This document shows positions 1-9,054 of a DNA stretch of 64,000 nt, in pieces. The DNA is taken from contig CAIKHO010000001.1 of NCBI GenBank assembly GCA_903827245.1, positions 1 through 64,000 on the forward strand, given 5' to 3'. Under the pieces are notes generated by a model. The model had not been told where the DNA came from. It saw only the letters and a list, made by a program, of their open reading frames with translations, and ran no database searches. Each line of letters starts with the position of its first letter. Position 1 is the stretch's first letter. The position numbers and the translations under genes are program-made. The stretch is from an uncultured Opitutia bacterium (lineage in GTDB: Bacteria > Verrucomicrobiota > Verrucomicrobiia > Opitutales > Opitutaceae).

Positions 1-82
1 CAACCTCCCACCAACTCAAACGGGGAGCGGGGGAGGAGCTTCGCCCCTCCCCCTGCACCCCCTCCCTTAAATCTAACTTAAT

Positions 83-545
83 TTACCCGATCCGCTGTCC
101 AACGGACGGGGTCCACCTCAGGCTGCCCCGCAACTTATCGACGACTTGGGCGCGGATGCCCCGGTCGAGGTCGAAATCAAAATGGTGCGGATTTTCGCTC
201 AGGGAGCCGATGCTGCCCGCTCTTGTTTAAGGGAGTCAAAGATATAGTTCCCAAAAAAAAGCCCTTGGCGGTCCGCGGAGCCCACGAAAGCCTCAGCGCC
301 TTGGCCAGCGGCCGGATGGAGTCCAGACTTTCGTCACGCTTCAGGTCCAAGCCTCCTACCACGACCCGGTTGCTGGCAATCGCAAGGCTCTCCATGAAGG
401 TCGATTTTCCGGTGGCGTTGGCCCCCATCAGGAGCACCAGCGGAGAGGTGAGCTGGAGGGAATCCAGGCTCGCGATGGTCGGGATGTTGAAGGGAAAGCC
501 TTCGAATACGGAAGGCGTTTTGGAGATCTCCTTCAGGTAAATCAT
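83..545 (-). pseudogene. Remnant of an AAA-family ATPase, frameshifted and truncated
   Basis: Reading from an ATG at 545, the first ~95 residues look like the start of a small ABC/AAA-type ATPase. A hydrophobic strand is followed by a perfect Walker A motif (GANATGKST) and the segment RVVVGGLDLKRDESLDSIRP. After about residue 98 the frame runs through a T8 run into unrelated sequence and stops at 177. The next frame (+1 T) continues as FGNYIFDSLKQER, and a third frame then stays open down to a TAA at 83-85, reading SENPHHFDFDLDRGIRAQ. No Walker B or signature motif is present, so the ATPase cannot be functional as read. The tail family is not recognised. Either two indels or fusion of two fragments would explain it; a homopolymer sequencing error could account for only part. 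Confidence 0.6.
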
Positions 546-598
546 GGGCACCATCCCGGATTTAACGTCGCCGAGGAGTGATCCAACACGTTCTTCCC

Positions 599-1945
599 TC
601 AACCCGATTTCTCGCGGCGGCCCAGTCCAAGCATGAGTAGGATCGTAGCGGAGACGAACATGGATCCGCTGAGATAATAGATGGCGCCCACGAAGGACCC
701 GGTCATCTGCTGCACCGTGCCCATGACATTCGGGCCGAGGAAGCCGCCGAGGTTGCCGATGGAGTTGATCAACCCGATGCTGCCGGCGGCCGCGGCCTCG
801 GTGAGGAAAAGACCGGGCAGCGCCCAGAAGGCGACCTGGTAGGCCTTGATCCCGCCCATCGCCACCATGAAACAGGCGACGGTCAGGGCGATATGGCCGT
901 GGGTCAGCGGGGTGAGGCCAAGAGCGGTGGCGCCGATCACGATGGGTACGATGGAGTGGAGTCGGCGTTCCTTGGTGCGGTCGGAATTCCAACCGACGAA
1001 CAGCTGTCCCGTTACCGCGACGATGGGAGGGAGGAGGATCAGCGAGGTGATATCATTCAGCTTCAGCGAATACCACTGCTGCAGGATGCTCGGCAGGAAA
1101 AACTCGATGCCGTAGTTGGCGGTCACGGTGCCGAAGAAGGCGACCGCGAGCAGCAGGACCTTGGGATGACGGAGGGCTTCGAACACGGTCATGCGGCGGC
1201 GGCCGGCCGAGCGCAGGGCCTTTTCCCGGGCCAATTCCTGCTCGAGGGCATCCCGCTCTTCCGGGGAGAGCCATTTGGCGTCACGCGGACGATCGGGCAG
1301 AAATAGAAAGACGTACAGACCAAGCAAAACGGCGGGAATGCCCCACGCGATATACACCCACTGCCAGCCGACGAGACCGAGGAGGGTCGCGTGGTGGACG
1401 ACTGCGCCGTTGACGGTTTCGTCGGTGCCGATCTTGAGCAGGGCGTTGGAGATTTTGGGACTGACGATTTGGGCCACGGGGGTGGCGATGAGGAACCAGG
1501 CCACGGCCTTGGCCCGGTCGCGATTTGGAAACCAATGGGTGAGATACACGACCACACCGGGGAAGAAACCCGCCTCGGCCAGGCCCAGAAAAAAACGCAC
1601 GCCATAAAATTGGTAGGGCGTCCGCACCACCGCCGTGAGGGCGGCCATCACGCCCCATATGACCATGATCCGTGTCAGTAGGCGGCGGGCGCTCCATTTT
1701 TCGATCAGCACGGCGCTTGGTACCTCGAGGAGAAAATAGCCCACGAAAAACAGGCCTGCGCCCCAGCCGATCACCTCGTTGTTGAAGGCCGGCATGTCCT
1801 TCGACATGGTCAGCTTGGCGATGGACACGTTGGCCCGGTCGACGTACGCGATGACGTAGCAGCAGAAGAGCAGGGGCAGCAGGTGCCAGTAGGCCTTGCG
1901 CCGGGCGGAATCGAGCGGGTTGGGGTTCAGGGACGCGTTGTTCAA
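599..1945 (-). CDS. MFS transporter, anion:cation symporter (ACS) type
   Basis: 448 residues with about twelve hydrophobic segments, the usual size for the ACS branch of the major facilitator superfamily. The N-terminus (LPLLFCCYVIAYVDRANVS) is typical of the hexuronate, galactonate, tartrate and phthalate carriers. A loop motif with GLAEAGFFPG follows the fourth helix, and the central cytoplasmic loop is charged. It should sit in the inner membrane and import an organic acid or sugar acid by proton symport; the substrate cannot be read from sequence. The only start in the right place is TTG (1945-1943), without a clear ribosome binding site. It lies 137 bases after the PQQ dehydrogenase on the same strand, with a hairpin between, so co-transcription is uncertain. 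A sugar-acid substrate would fit the pectin genes elsewhere in the window, but that is inference. Confidence 0.8.
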   Translation of the reverse strand: MNNASLNPNPLDSARRKAYWHLLPLLFCCYVIAYVDRANVSIAKLTMSKDMPAFNNEVIGWGAGLFFVGYFLLEVPSAVLIEKWSARRLLTRIMVIWGVMAALTAVVRTPYQFYGVRFFLGLAEAGFFPGVVVYLTHWFPNRDRAKAVAWFLIATPVAQIVSPKISNALLKIGTDETVNGAVVHHATLLGLVGWQWVYIAWGIPAVLLGLYVFLFLPDRPRDAKWLSPEERDALEQELAREKALRSAGRRRMTVFEALRHPKVLLLAVAFFGTVTANYGIEFFLPSILQQWYSLKLNDITSLILLPPIVAVTGQLFVGWNSDRTKERRLHSIVPIVIGATALGLTPLTHGHIALTVACFMVAMGGIKAYQVAFWALPGLFLTEAAAAGSIGLINSIGNLGGFLGPNVMGTVQQMTGSFVGAIYYLSGSMFVSATILLMLGLGRREKSG

Positions 1946-2013
1946 ACGGACCGTGGGGATGGAGGTTGGTGGGTTCCCGGGCGGGAGGGCAGAGGACGCG
2001 CGCCGGAATTCAG

Positions 2014-2060
2014 GTGCCCGCCGCGGAGGGACGCAAGGACTCAGTCACTCCGGCGGGCAC
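2014..2060 (-). terminator. GC-rich hairpin downstream of the PQQ dehydrogenase
   Basis: Arms GTGCCCGCCG and CGGCGGGCAC (10 bp) are extended inward by GGAG/CTCC with a small bulge. The hairpin lies just after the stop of the PQQ dehydrogenase and before the MFS start. No U-tract follows on the minus strand, so it may be a Rho-type or mRNA-stabilising hairpin, not a classic intrinsic terminator. Confidence 0.35.
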
Positions 2061-2082
2061 AAACGAGAACTTGGAATTGCTG

Positions 2083-4110
2083 CTAGGGTACCGCGAGTGC
2101 GACCAGCTCGGCCGGGGTGCCGCGCGCGCCGGTGGCGACCACGATGTACTGCTTGTCATTGACCATATAGGTCATGGGCACGCCGGTGGTACTGGCGGGC
2201 AGCTCCATCTCGAAGACGATGGCGCCGGTCTTCTTGTCGATCGCGCGGAAGAATTTCCCACCGCCTCCGGGACCGGCATTGAACAGGCCCGAACCGTCGG
2301 CGCCGAAGAGCAGCGTCTTGGTCACAAGCAGCGGGGAACGCTCCGGCCGGCCGGTGTTCTTGACCTCGATGCCTTTCAGGGCCGGGTTGCTTTTCACGGC
2401 GTCCGGGACATCGCCGTTGGGGATCATCCACACGTGGTCGCCGGTATTCAGGTCGATCGCGGTGATCCGGCCCCACGGTGGTTTGATCAGGGGCAGCCCC
2501 CGAGGCCCGATATTTGGCCGGGCGGGGCCTTCACCTGTGTAGCGCGGCTGTCCGCCCTGTTGCTGCGGGGCGTCGCCGGCCTTGGTCGCCGTGACGGCGG
2601 TGCTCTGCGCGCCGACATAACCCATGTCCGAGCGCTTGGGGTCGGCGGGAGCAATCGACAGGCCGTCCGGATTCGTCAGGGAGGAGACATAGAGAATACC
2701 GGTTTCGGGATCGAATGCTCCTCCCGGCCAATTGGCGCCGCCCGTGTGGTTCGGCAGGAACAGCGTGCCCAGCTTGCCGTTGGCGCCGCGGAGGCCGGGG
2801 GGCAGGAACATCGGGCCCGTTTCATACTTGGCCAGGATGTCGATGGCCTCCTTCCGCAGCTCCGGCGTGAAATCGATGAGGTCGTCGACCGTGATCCCCT
2901 GCCGGTCGAAGGGCGCGGGCTTCGTCGGGATCGGCTGCGTCGGCGACGTTTTCTCTCCGGGCACGGTGGACTGCGGCACCGGCCGTTCCACGATGGGCCA
3001 GACGGGCTTGCCGGTGACGCGATCGAACACGTAGGTGTACGCCTGCTTGCTCACCAGGGCGACGGCCTTGATCTTTTTTCCATCGACCGTGATGTCGGCG
3101 AGCAGCGGCGGCGAGGATGGCTCCCAATCCCAGATGTTGTGGTGCACGATCTGGAAGTACCAGATGCGCTTGCCGGTTTTCGCGTCGACGCACACGAGAC
3201 TGTCGCCAAAGAGATTGTTACCCGGGCGGTTTCCGCCGTAGAAATCGCCGGTGGGAGTCTCGACGGGCAGGTAGACATAGCCGAGTTCCTCGTCGGCGGC
3301 CAGAGGGGCCCAGGCGCCGGTGTTTCCGGAGTATTTCCACGAATCGTTCTCCCAGGTCTCGACGCCCTCCTCGCCCGCGTGGGGAATGGTGCGGAAGGTC
3401 CAGATGCGCTTGCCGGTATGGACGTCGTAGCCGCGGACGTAGCCGGGCACGTTCTCCTTCGAAGCCGGTGCGGTGCCGGCGAGCAGGGCCGCGCCCACCA
3501 CCACGACGTCTCGGATGACAATGGCCGGAGAACTGGACCCGATCTGACCCGGTTTCACGACGTCCCGGTCCAGGCCCTCGGTCAACTCGACGATGCCTTC
3601 CTTGCCAAATCCAGGGATCGGCCGGCCGGTCTTGGCGTCGAGCTCCACCAATTGAAAACCCGGCGAGACGAGAAGGATCCGGGTGTCGTCCTTGCCGTCC
3701 GTCCAGTAGGCGAGGCCCCGGTTTTGCGTCCGCACCGCGCGGTCGCCGCGCTCGCCCTCGTCCAGGCGGTACATCCACAGGGTCTCACCGGTGGCCGCGT
3801 CCGCCGCGACGACGTCGCGCCGGGACCCGGCTGTGAAATAGAGCACGCCACCGACCATGAGGGGGGTTACCTCCCAATTGTAGTCGGCCCGCGGGCCGAA
3901 ATTCTCGGCCTTCCACCGCCAAGCAACTTCCAGCTCTTTAACGTTGGAAGCGTTGATCTGGTCAAGGGGGGCGTACTTGGTGTTGCCGGCATCGCCGCCG
4001 TAGAAGCGCCACTCCCCGTTGGTGGTGCCGTGCTGGGCCTGCACGCGGCCGGTGGCCGCGAGGAGCATGACCGACAAGAGAACCCAAGACCGGAGTACGG
4101 ATGATTTCAT
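2083..4110 (-). CDS. PQQ-dependent (quinoprotein) dehydrogenase, beta-propeller
   Basis: 675 residues beginning with a Sec signal peptide (about residues 1-25, ending VQAQ), so it is periplasmic. The mature start GGDAGNTKYAPLDQINASNV is the hallmark of glucose/quinate-type PQQ dehydrogenases. Several propeller-blade repeats of the form D-x-x-T-G-x-x-x-W follow (DAATGETLW, DVHTGKRIW, DAKTGKRIW, DLNTGDHVW). No CxxCH is present, so it has no haem of its own. It would oxidise an alcohol or sugar using PQQ and pass electrons to the c-type cytochrome encoded just upstream. The ATG overlaps the stop of that cytochrome gene by four bases, which fixes the start and implies translational coupling. The substrate is unknown, and no PQQ biosynthesis genes are in the window. 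Confidence 0.88.
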   Translation of the reverse strand: MKSSVLRSWVLLSVMLLAATGRVQAQHGTTNGEWRFYGGDAGNTKYAPLDQINASNVKELEVAWRWKAENFGPRADYNWEVTPLMVGGVLYFTAGSRRDVVAADAATGETLWMYRLDEGERGDRAVRTQNRGLAYWTDGKDDTRILLVSPGFQLVELDAKTGRPIPGFGKEGIVELTEGLDRDVVKPGQIGSSSPAIVIRDVVVVGAALLAGTAPASKENVPGYVRGYDVHTGKRIWTFRTIPHAGEEGVETWENDSWKYSGNTGAWAPLAADEELGYVYLPVETPTGDFYGGNRPGNNLFGDSLVCVDAKTGKRIWYFQIVHHNIWDWEPSSPPLLADITVDGKKIKAVALVSKQAYTYVFDRVTGKPVWPIVERPVPQSTVPGEKTSPTQPIPTKPAPFDRQGITVDDLIDFTPELRKEAIDILAKYETGPMFLPPGLRGANGKLGTLFLPNHTGGANWPGGAFDPETGILYVSSLTNPDGLSIAPADPKRSDMGYVGAQSTAVTATKAGDAPQQQGGQPRYTGEGPARPNIGPRGLPLIKPPWGRITAIDLNTGDHVWMIPNGDVPDAVKSNPALKGIEVKNTGRPERSPLLVTKTLLFGADGSGLFNAGPGGGGKFFRAIDKKTGAIVFEMELPASTTGVPMTYMVNDKQYIVVATGARGTPAELVALAVP

Positions 4111-4565
4111 TTTTTCGGTTCGATCAAAATCTGATTCAAGAGATCCACATTGGGCTCGAGACTGCCGTTGCCGGCGGGAAACCGGTTCGCGCTGAGCAGG
4201 TAGGCCACGACGTCGGTGCAAAGCTGTCGGCTAAGCTTGCCGGGACCGTCGGACGGCATTTTTTTCCGCGTGTATTCGACCAGGGTGCCCAAAGTCTTGC
4301 CGTTCCAATTACCGAGGAAGTCCTGATCGACGAGCGGCGGCGAATCCTCACCCCCGCCCAGCGACTCGCCGTGGCAGCGGGCGCACTGCGAGTTATAGGC
4401 CTTTTGGCCGCGCGCGGCCTGGTCCGGGGAGAAGACCCCGTCCCAGACCGAGCGGGCCGCGGGCGGGGCGGCAGGCCCGGCCGTTTCCGCCACGATTGGA
4501 AAGACCAAGCCGCTCGCCAGCACCGCGCCGACGCAGGCTGTCACTCGCAGATGACGGAAGGACAT
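4107..4565 (-). CDS. c-type cytochrome, electron acceptor of the PQQ dehydrogenase
   Basis: 152 residues with an N-terminal signal sequence (about residues 1-27, cleavage near VAETAG) and one haem-binding CARCH motif in QKAYNSQCARCHGESLGG. Later KMPSDGPGKLS supplies a plausible axial methionine, as in class I cytochromes. The fold and length match the small cytochrome c proteins that accept electrons from PQQ dehydrogenases. It sits between the NHL-propeller gene (19-base gap) and the dehydrogenase gene (four-base overlap), so the three are very likely one operon. The protein would be periplasmic and feed electrons to the respiratory chain. Confidence 0.88.
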   Translation of the reverse strand: MSFRHLRVTACVGAVLASGLVFPIVAETAGPAAPPAARSVWDGVFSPDQAARGQKAYNSQCARCHGESLGGGEDSPPLVDQDFLGNWNGKTLGTLVEYTRKKMPSDGPGKLSRQLCTDVVAYLLSANRFPAGNGSLEPNVDLLNQILIEPKK

Positions 4566-4584
4566 CGCTAGCCCGGGCTGCAGC

Positions 4585-5604
4585 TCACTTCGACTGGAGC
4601 ACCCATTTTTGCACCCGCCACGACTTGATCTCGGTCGTGTAGATGCTCATGTCCGTCGGGTCGACCGTGATGGCGTGCACGTAGTCGACCTTGCCCGGGG
4701 CGCGGCCGTAGGAGCTCAGGACGCCGAGGATCTCGCCGTCGAGGCTGAGCTTGAGGATGCGAGCATAGGTGCCGTCACACATGTAGATGGCGTTTTCTTT
4801 CGCGACATAGCAGAGGCCCCACGGGGAGCCGATGCCGGTCCACTTGGTGATGAACTTGCCGTCGGCATCGAAGACCTGCACGCGCTCATTCGTACGGTCG
4901 GCCACGTAGACGCGACCCTGCGGGTCGACGGTGCAATCGTGCACGAGGTTGAACTCGCCGTCACCGGTGCCGCGCTTGCCCCAGTGGCGGACGTAGTCGC
5001 CGTCGCCGGTGTACTCGACCACGCGGCCGTTCACGTAGCCGTCGGTGATGTAGATGTTGCCGTTGGCGCGGAAGTTGACGTTGGTCGGACGGTTGAAGGC
5101 GTCCTGGGCGTCGTTGTTGCCCGCGACACCCTGGCGCTGGCCGAGGATCATGAGGATGCGGCCCTCGGTGCTGACCTTGAGGACGATGTGGCCGTCGACA
5201 TCAACCATCCAGAGGTTGCCGTCGGGCCCGACGCGGAGGCCGTGGGTGGAGACGAAGTGGAGCGTATCCGACGTCCATGACTGCAGCAGCTTGCCGCCGC
5301 GGTCGAACTCCATGACCGGCCAACGGCCGCGGTTGAGGACCCAGACGTTGCCCTTCTTGTCGACGTCGACGCCGGTGGTCTCGCCGAAGTTGAGTCCCTT
5401 GGGAAGCTGCGGCCAGTTGGGATCGACCTTGTAGGGGAGGGCAGGACCGGTCTTGAGCTTGGCAAGTTTCTCGGGGGTGGCGCGCTCGGTGGCCCGGGCG
5501 GGCATGGCGACGGCCGGGGTCGGGGCGGGAGCGGACTGGGTCTGGGCGGCGAGGCGAACGATGCCCAGGAACAGGGGCAGCAGGAAACGAAGCGTTTTTT
5601 TCAT
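4585..5604 (-). CDS. NHL-repeat six-bladed beta-propeller protein, exported
   Basis: 339 residues from the ATG at 5604. The frame stays open upstream, but that stretch looks non-coding and lacks a signal peptide. From this ATG the protein begins with a typical signal peptide (MKKTLRFLLPLFLGIVRLAAQ). The mature part carries repeated NHL blades such as GVDVDKKGNVWVLNRG, GLRVGPDGNLWMVD, VNFRANGNIYITDGY and CTVDPQGRVYVADR. It resembles the peptidyl-alpha-hydroxyglycine alpha-amidating-lyase-like propellers annotated in environmental bacteria, but the enzymatic residues cannot be confirmed by eye. It is the first gene of the run leading to the cytochrome and PQQ dehydrogenase. A periplasmic lactonase, lyase or binding role with that dehydrogenase is a reasonable inference. 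Confidence 0.78.
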   Translation of the reverse strand: MKKTLRFLLPLFLGIVRLAAQTQSAPAPTPAVAMPARATERATPEKLAKLKTGPALPYKVDPNWPQLPKGLNFGETTGVDVDKKGNVWVLNRGRWPVMEFDRGGKLLQSWTSDTLHFVSTHGLRVGPDGNLWMVDVDGHIVLKVSTEGRILMILGQRQGVAGNNDAQDAFNRPTNVNFRANGNIYITDGYVNGRVVEYTGDGDYVRHWGKRGTGDGEFNLVHDCTVDPQGRVYVADRTNERVQVFDADGKFITKWTGIGSPWGLCYVAKENAIYMCDGTYARILKLSLDGEILGVLSSYGRAPGKVDYVHAITVDPTDMSIYTTEIKSWRVQKWVLQSK

Positions 5605-6016
5605 AACACGGGAAGAGCGACGGGGGATTTCGCTGATACGGGGCAGTGAGGCGCGAGCGGCACGGAGGAAACTCCGTTGGGGAACCGCGCGCGATCCGAC
5701 CGAATGTGCGTCGGGGCGCGGTTGAGGCGAGAACAAATCGTGGGCTCTGCCAGGAGAATACAACCGAGGCGACCGCGCCGGCCGGCTGGTTGGTTGGCGC
5801 AGATTCTAGTTGGCGTGAACGGGTGAACCCATATTAGCCTGCTTGCTCTTCCGCTTTTTTGTTACCCCGCGAAGACACCCCTTCTCACGCGGGCTCGTTG
5901 TCAGTCACGTCCCATCCCCGCCACCGTCATGCCCCTGATCTGCGATCCCCTATGCCATCGCGTGCTTTTCCCCGTTGCCGCGCCCGAGTCTCAGCAAAAC
6001 TAAACGAATAAAAACG
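5605..6016. other. Divergent intergenic region, NHL operon / lactate permease
   Basis: 412 bases between divergent genes must hold promoters for both sides. A short palindromic patch GGGTGAACCC lies near 5820-5830. I recognise no riboswitch, RNA gene or confident promoter hexamers, and no convincing small gene. Confidence 0.4.
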
Positions 6017-7639
6017 ATGTTCCACCAACTTCTGACGCCGGTCGGCGACAGCCTCGGGCTCTCCTTTCTCGTGGCGGCGCTGCCGGTCATAACGATCCTC
6101 GTCTTGCTGGGCGTGCTGCGCCGGCCGGCATGGCAGGCGGCGCTGGCGGGCCTGGTGGTCGGTCTCCTCATTGCCATTTTCCCCTGGCAAATGCCGGCCG
6201 GGCTTGCCCTCGACTCGGTGCTGAACGGCTCGGTCTTTGCCCTCTGGCCGGTGATGTGGATCGTGATCGCCGCCCTGCTGCTCTATAACATCGCGGTGCG
6301 GTCGGGCCGGTTTGAGGCGTTCCGTCTCTGGGTGATCACGCATTTGCCGAACGATCGCCGCGTGGTCCTGGTGGTGATCGGCTTTTGCTTCGGCGCCCTG
6401 CTGGAAGGCATCTCCGGATTCGGCACCCCGGTGGCAATCACCAGTTCGCTGCTGATCCTGGTGGGCTTTCCGCCGCTGGAGGCCCTGGTGTTCGTGCTGA
6501 TCTTCAACACCGCGCCGGTGGCGTTCGGCGCGCTCGGCACTCCGGTGACGGTGCTCGGCGCCGTGACGGGCCTCCCCGCGGTCACGTTGGGCAAGATGAT
6601 CGGCCGCCAGCTGCCCTTCATGGCGATGATTCTGCCGTTCTACGTGATGGTGCTCTACGGCGGCTGGCGCTCGGTGCGCGCGCTCTGGCCCGTGTTGCTG
6701 GTCGCCGGCGGCAGTTTTGGCATTTCGCAGTTCATCACTTCCAACTACCTCGACTACACGCTCACCGACGTGCTGTCCTCGCTCGGCTCCCTGATCATCA
6801 CGCTCCTGTTTTTGAAGGTGTGGCGCCCGGCGCCCGATCCTGAATTCACGATCAAGGCCGCGCCGCTGGCGAGCGGGCCCTCGGCTTCGGCCGTGCCGGC
6901 GTGGCAAGGGTGGCTGCCCTGGGTGCTCGTGTCGGCCACCGTGATCCTCTGGACCGAGTTCAAGGTGGCGGCCCACGGCCTGCAGAACATCCCCTGGCCG
7001 GGATTGAACAATGCGATCTCGATCACGCTTTACCACGACAAGCCCTACGCCGCGATTTGGAAATTCGAACCGCTGGGGACCGGGACGGCCATCCTAGTCG
7101 CATGTGTGATCACGGCGATCTTTGTCAGATTGTCGCCCGCTGCATTCCTGCGCTGCATCGGGGAAACCTTCCGTCAGGTCTGGCTGGCGGTTGTCACGGT
7201 GATGCTCATCGTCGGCCTGGCTTACCTGATGAACTATTCGGGACTGGCCTACACGCTTGGCCAAGGGGTGGCATCGACGGGAAAATGTTTTGTCCTGCTG
7301 TCGCCGTTCCTCGGCTGGGTGGCCGTGATGCTCTCGGGCAGCGACTCCTCGGGCAACGCCCTGTTCGGCAACCTGCAGGTGGTCGCCGCCAAGCAGCTCA
7401 ACCTCGATCCCGTGCTGTTCGCGGCGACCAATTCCTCGGGCGGCGTCATGGGCAAGATGATTTCCCCGCAGAATATAGCGACGGGTGTTTCCGTCACCAA
7501 CCTGAAGGGCCAGGAAGGCGCGGTGTTCGCCCGCACCTTCGTGCACAGCATCGTGCTCACCCTCATCCTCGTGGTGCTGGTCGTGCTGCAGCAATACGTG
7601 TTCAAGGGGATGATCCCCATCGTACCGGCCACGCCCTGA
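6017..7639 (+). CDS. lldP: L-lactate/glycolate permease (LctP family)
   Basis: 540 residues, the normal size for LctP-type permeases, with twelve or more hydrophobic helices. Family landmarks include FGALLEGISGFGTPVAITS near residue 125, APVAFGALGTPVTVLG, and SGSDSSGNALFGNLQ with NSSGGVMGKMISPQNIA toward the C-terminus. It should import lactate or glycolate with protons across the inner membrane. The ATG at 6017 gives the family's usual N-terminus (MFHQLLTPVGDSL). No lactate dehydrogenase or regulator is adjacent, so it stands alone on the plus strand, divergent from the NHL/PQQ operon. Confidence 0.9.
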   Translation: MFHQLLTPVGDSLGLSFLVAALPVITILVLLGVLRRPAWQAALAGLVVGLLIAIFPWQMPAGLALDSVLNGSVFALWPVMWIVIAALLLYNIAVRSGRFEAFRLWVITHLPNDRRVVLVVIGFCFGALLEGISGFGTPVAITSSLLILVGFPPLEALVFVLIFNTAPVAFGALGTPVTVLGAVTGLPAVTLGKMIGRQLPFMAMILPFYVMVLYGGWRSVRALWPVLLVAGGSFGISQFITSNYLDYTLTDVLSSLGSLIITLLFLKVWRPAPDPEFTIKAAPLASGPSASAVPAWQGWLPWVLVSATVILWTEFKVAAHGLQNIPWPGLNNAISITLYHDKPYAAIWKFEPLGTGTAILVACVITAIFVRLSPAAFLRCIGETFRQVWLAVVTVMLIVGLAYLMNYSGLAYTLGQGVASTGKCFVLLSPFLGWVAVMLSGSDSSGNALFGNLQVVAAKQLNLDPVLFAATNSSGGVMGKMISPQNIATGVSVTNLKGQEGAVFARTFVHSIVLTLILVVLVVLQQYVFKGMIPIVPATP

Positions 7640-7654
7640 GCTTGCTTTCAAGTA

Positions 7655-7709
7655 GCGTGGGTCTTGGCCCCGCCCTCCGGGTCAGTCGAAGGGCAGGTCA
7701 AAGCCACGC
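7655..7709. repeat. Imperfect inverted repeat after the lactate permease
   Basis: Left arm GCGTGGGTCTTGGCC (7655-7669) pairs imperfectly with the right arm GGTCAAAGCCACGC (7696-7709). It lies sixteen bases past the permease stop and may be a terminator or a REP-like palindrome. No T-run follows. Confidence 0.3.
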
Positions 7710-7756
7710 CCGATTTCCTAAAGACCACTTCACTGGACAACATTTAAATCCTTCCC

Positions 7757-8179
7757 ATGCCCGCTCCCTTCCAACGTCTCGACCACATCGCCATCATCGT
7801 GCGCGACACCGATGAAGCGCTCAAATTCTACCGTGACCAGCTCGGGTTGCCCTTCCTGTTCAGCCAGGTGATGCCGGACGCGCCCATCCGGCTCACGCAC
7901 CTCGATGCCGGCGGCGGCGTGCACCTGCAACTCGTGCAGCCGCTGAAGGACGATCACCCGCTGAACGCCTGGCTACAGAAGAACGGGGAGGGCCTGCAGC
8001 ACCTCTGCTTCAAGGTCGACAGCGTGGCCGAGTCGATGAAAACGCTTCCTGGCCAGGGGCTGACCGTGCGCGACAAGGCGCCGCGCTGCGGCCCGAACGG
8101 CCGCGCCTCGGCCTTCCTCGACCCGGCGGCGACGCGCGGGGTGCAGCTGGAGATCACCTCCGACCCGAGCGCGGGCTGA
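7757..8179 (+). CDS. VOC-superfamily protein, methylmalonyl-CoA epimerase-like
   Basis: 140 residues forming the two beta-alpha-beta-beta-beta modules of the vicinal oxygen chelate fold. Metal ligands expected for methylmalonyl-CoA epimerase are in place: His in LDHIAIIV, Gln in VHLQLVQP, His in LQHLCFKV and Glu in VQLEIT at the end. The size also matches the epimerase. It would interconvert (S)- and (R)-methylmalonyl-CoA in the cytoplasm if that assignment holds, but glyoxalase-like or lyase roles are possible. No mutase or propionyl-CoA gene is nearby, so the context does not decide. It starts at an ATG 117 bases after the lactate permease. Confidence 0.72.
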   Translation: MPAPFQRLDHIAIIVRDTDEALKFYRDQLGLPFLFSQVMPDAPIRLTHLDAGGGVHLQLVQPLKDDHPLNAWLQKNGEGLQHLCFKVDSVAESMKTLPGQGLTVRDKAPRCGPNGRASAFLDPAATRGVQLEITSDPSAG

Positions 8180-8308
8180 GCAGGGAAAAATCAGGGTCAC
8201 ACCACGTCTCGGTTCGCCCTTGGATCGGCTCCTGTAAGATCCGGATCGGGATTTGCAGAGGAGGTAAATCGAGGACGAACCTAGGTTCGATCGACTTGGT
8301 GGCGGCGC

Positions 8309-8848
8309 CTAGGCCGGCTCAACGTATTTGGCCGGGGCGCGGTTGAACTCCTCCGATTTGCCGACGGGGATGCTCAACGTCTTCCAGGCGGAGCCTCGGA
8401 GATGCTTCGCGATATAGACGATCTGGCCCACGTGGTAGGCGTAATGGGTGAGCTGCCGGTTCACGGCCTGCAGGACCGAGAGCTTTTCGCCACGGATCAC
8501 CACGGGCCGGACGAAATCCTCGGGCTGGAGCGGCTCCAGCGCCTCGAAGAGGGTTCGCCAGCCGACCTCCCACCGCGCCATCAGGTGCGTACGGGAATCG
8601 CCGTAAAGAACCAGAAATTCATCATCGCGCCGCCGGTTGGGCTTCTCTCCGTCGGCGGTGAGAAAATCCGTCCAGCGGGAACACAGGTTGCCGGTCACGT
8701 GCTTCACGATGACCGCAATGCTGTTGTCGCCCTCGGCGGGCACGGCGAAAAACGCTTCGTCGCCGAGCTGGGCCAAGGCGCCGTCCGCCAGCTTCTTGAT
8801 GCCGCGAAATTCTCGCAGCACGACGCCGAGATAGTCTTCGGTCTTCAT
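8309..8848 (-). CDS. DinB/YfiT-like four-helix metal protein (DUF1572 type)
   Basis: 179 residues, mostly helical. A first His occurs in VIVKHVTGNLCSRWTDF (around residue 49) and a second pair in LTHYAYHVGQIVYIAKHL (around residues 135-139). This is the three-His arrangement of the DinB/YfiT metal-dependent hydrolase fold, and the wording of both motifs matches the DUF1572 group. Such proteins are cytoplasmic and often suspected to be thiol-dependent transferases, but no function is established for this group. It stands alone, 128 bases from the VOC gene with opposite orientation. Confidence 0.75.
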   Translation of the reverse strand: MKTEDYLGVVLREFRGIKKLADGALAQLGDEAFFAVPAEGDNSIAVIVKHVTGNLCSRWTDFLTADGEKPNRRRDDEFLVLYGDSRTHLMARWEVGWRTLFEALEPLQPEDFVRPVVIRGEKLSVLQAVNRQLTHYAYHVGQIVYIAKHLRGSAWKTLSIPVGKSEEFNRAPAKYVEPA

Positions 8849-9054
8849 TTTGGTGATAGTCCGTGGTTAAGGATGGACTGCGGTCCGAGCGGAGCGAGCG
8901 TGGAGTGGACGCGCATGAGCGCAGGCATCGACGCGGACGACGATGACAGTGCGGGAGCAGAGAAGGCACGCTAACCGGCCTACCTTCGGATCCGCCATTC
9001 GCCGCGGGGTGTAACCCGCCCGATGGATGGCCGACCCGAAAGCCGGCGATGAGA

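Noticed and set aside
2083-4104. Long open frame on the plus strand opposite the PQQ dehydrogenase
   Set aside because: It is a high-GC shadow of the real gene; the minus strand has signal peptide and propeller motifs.
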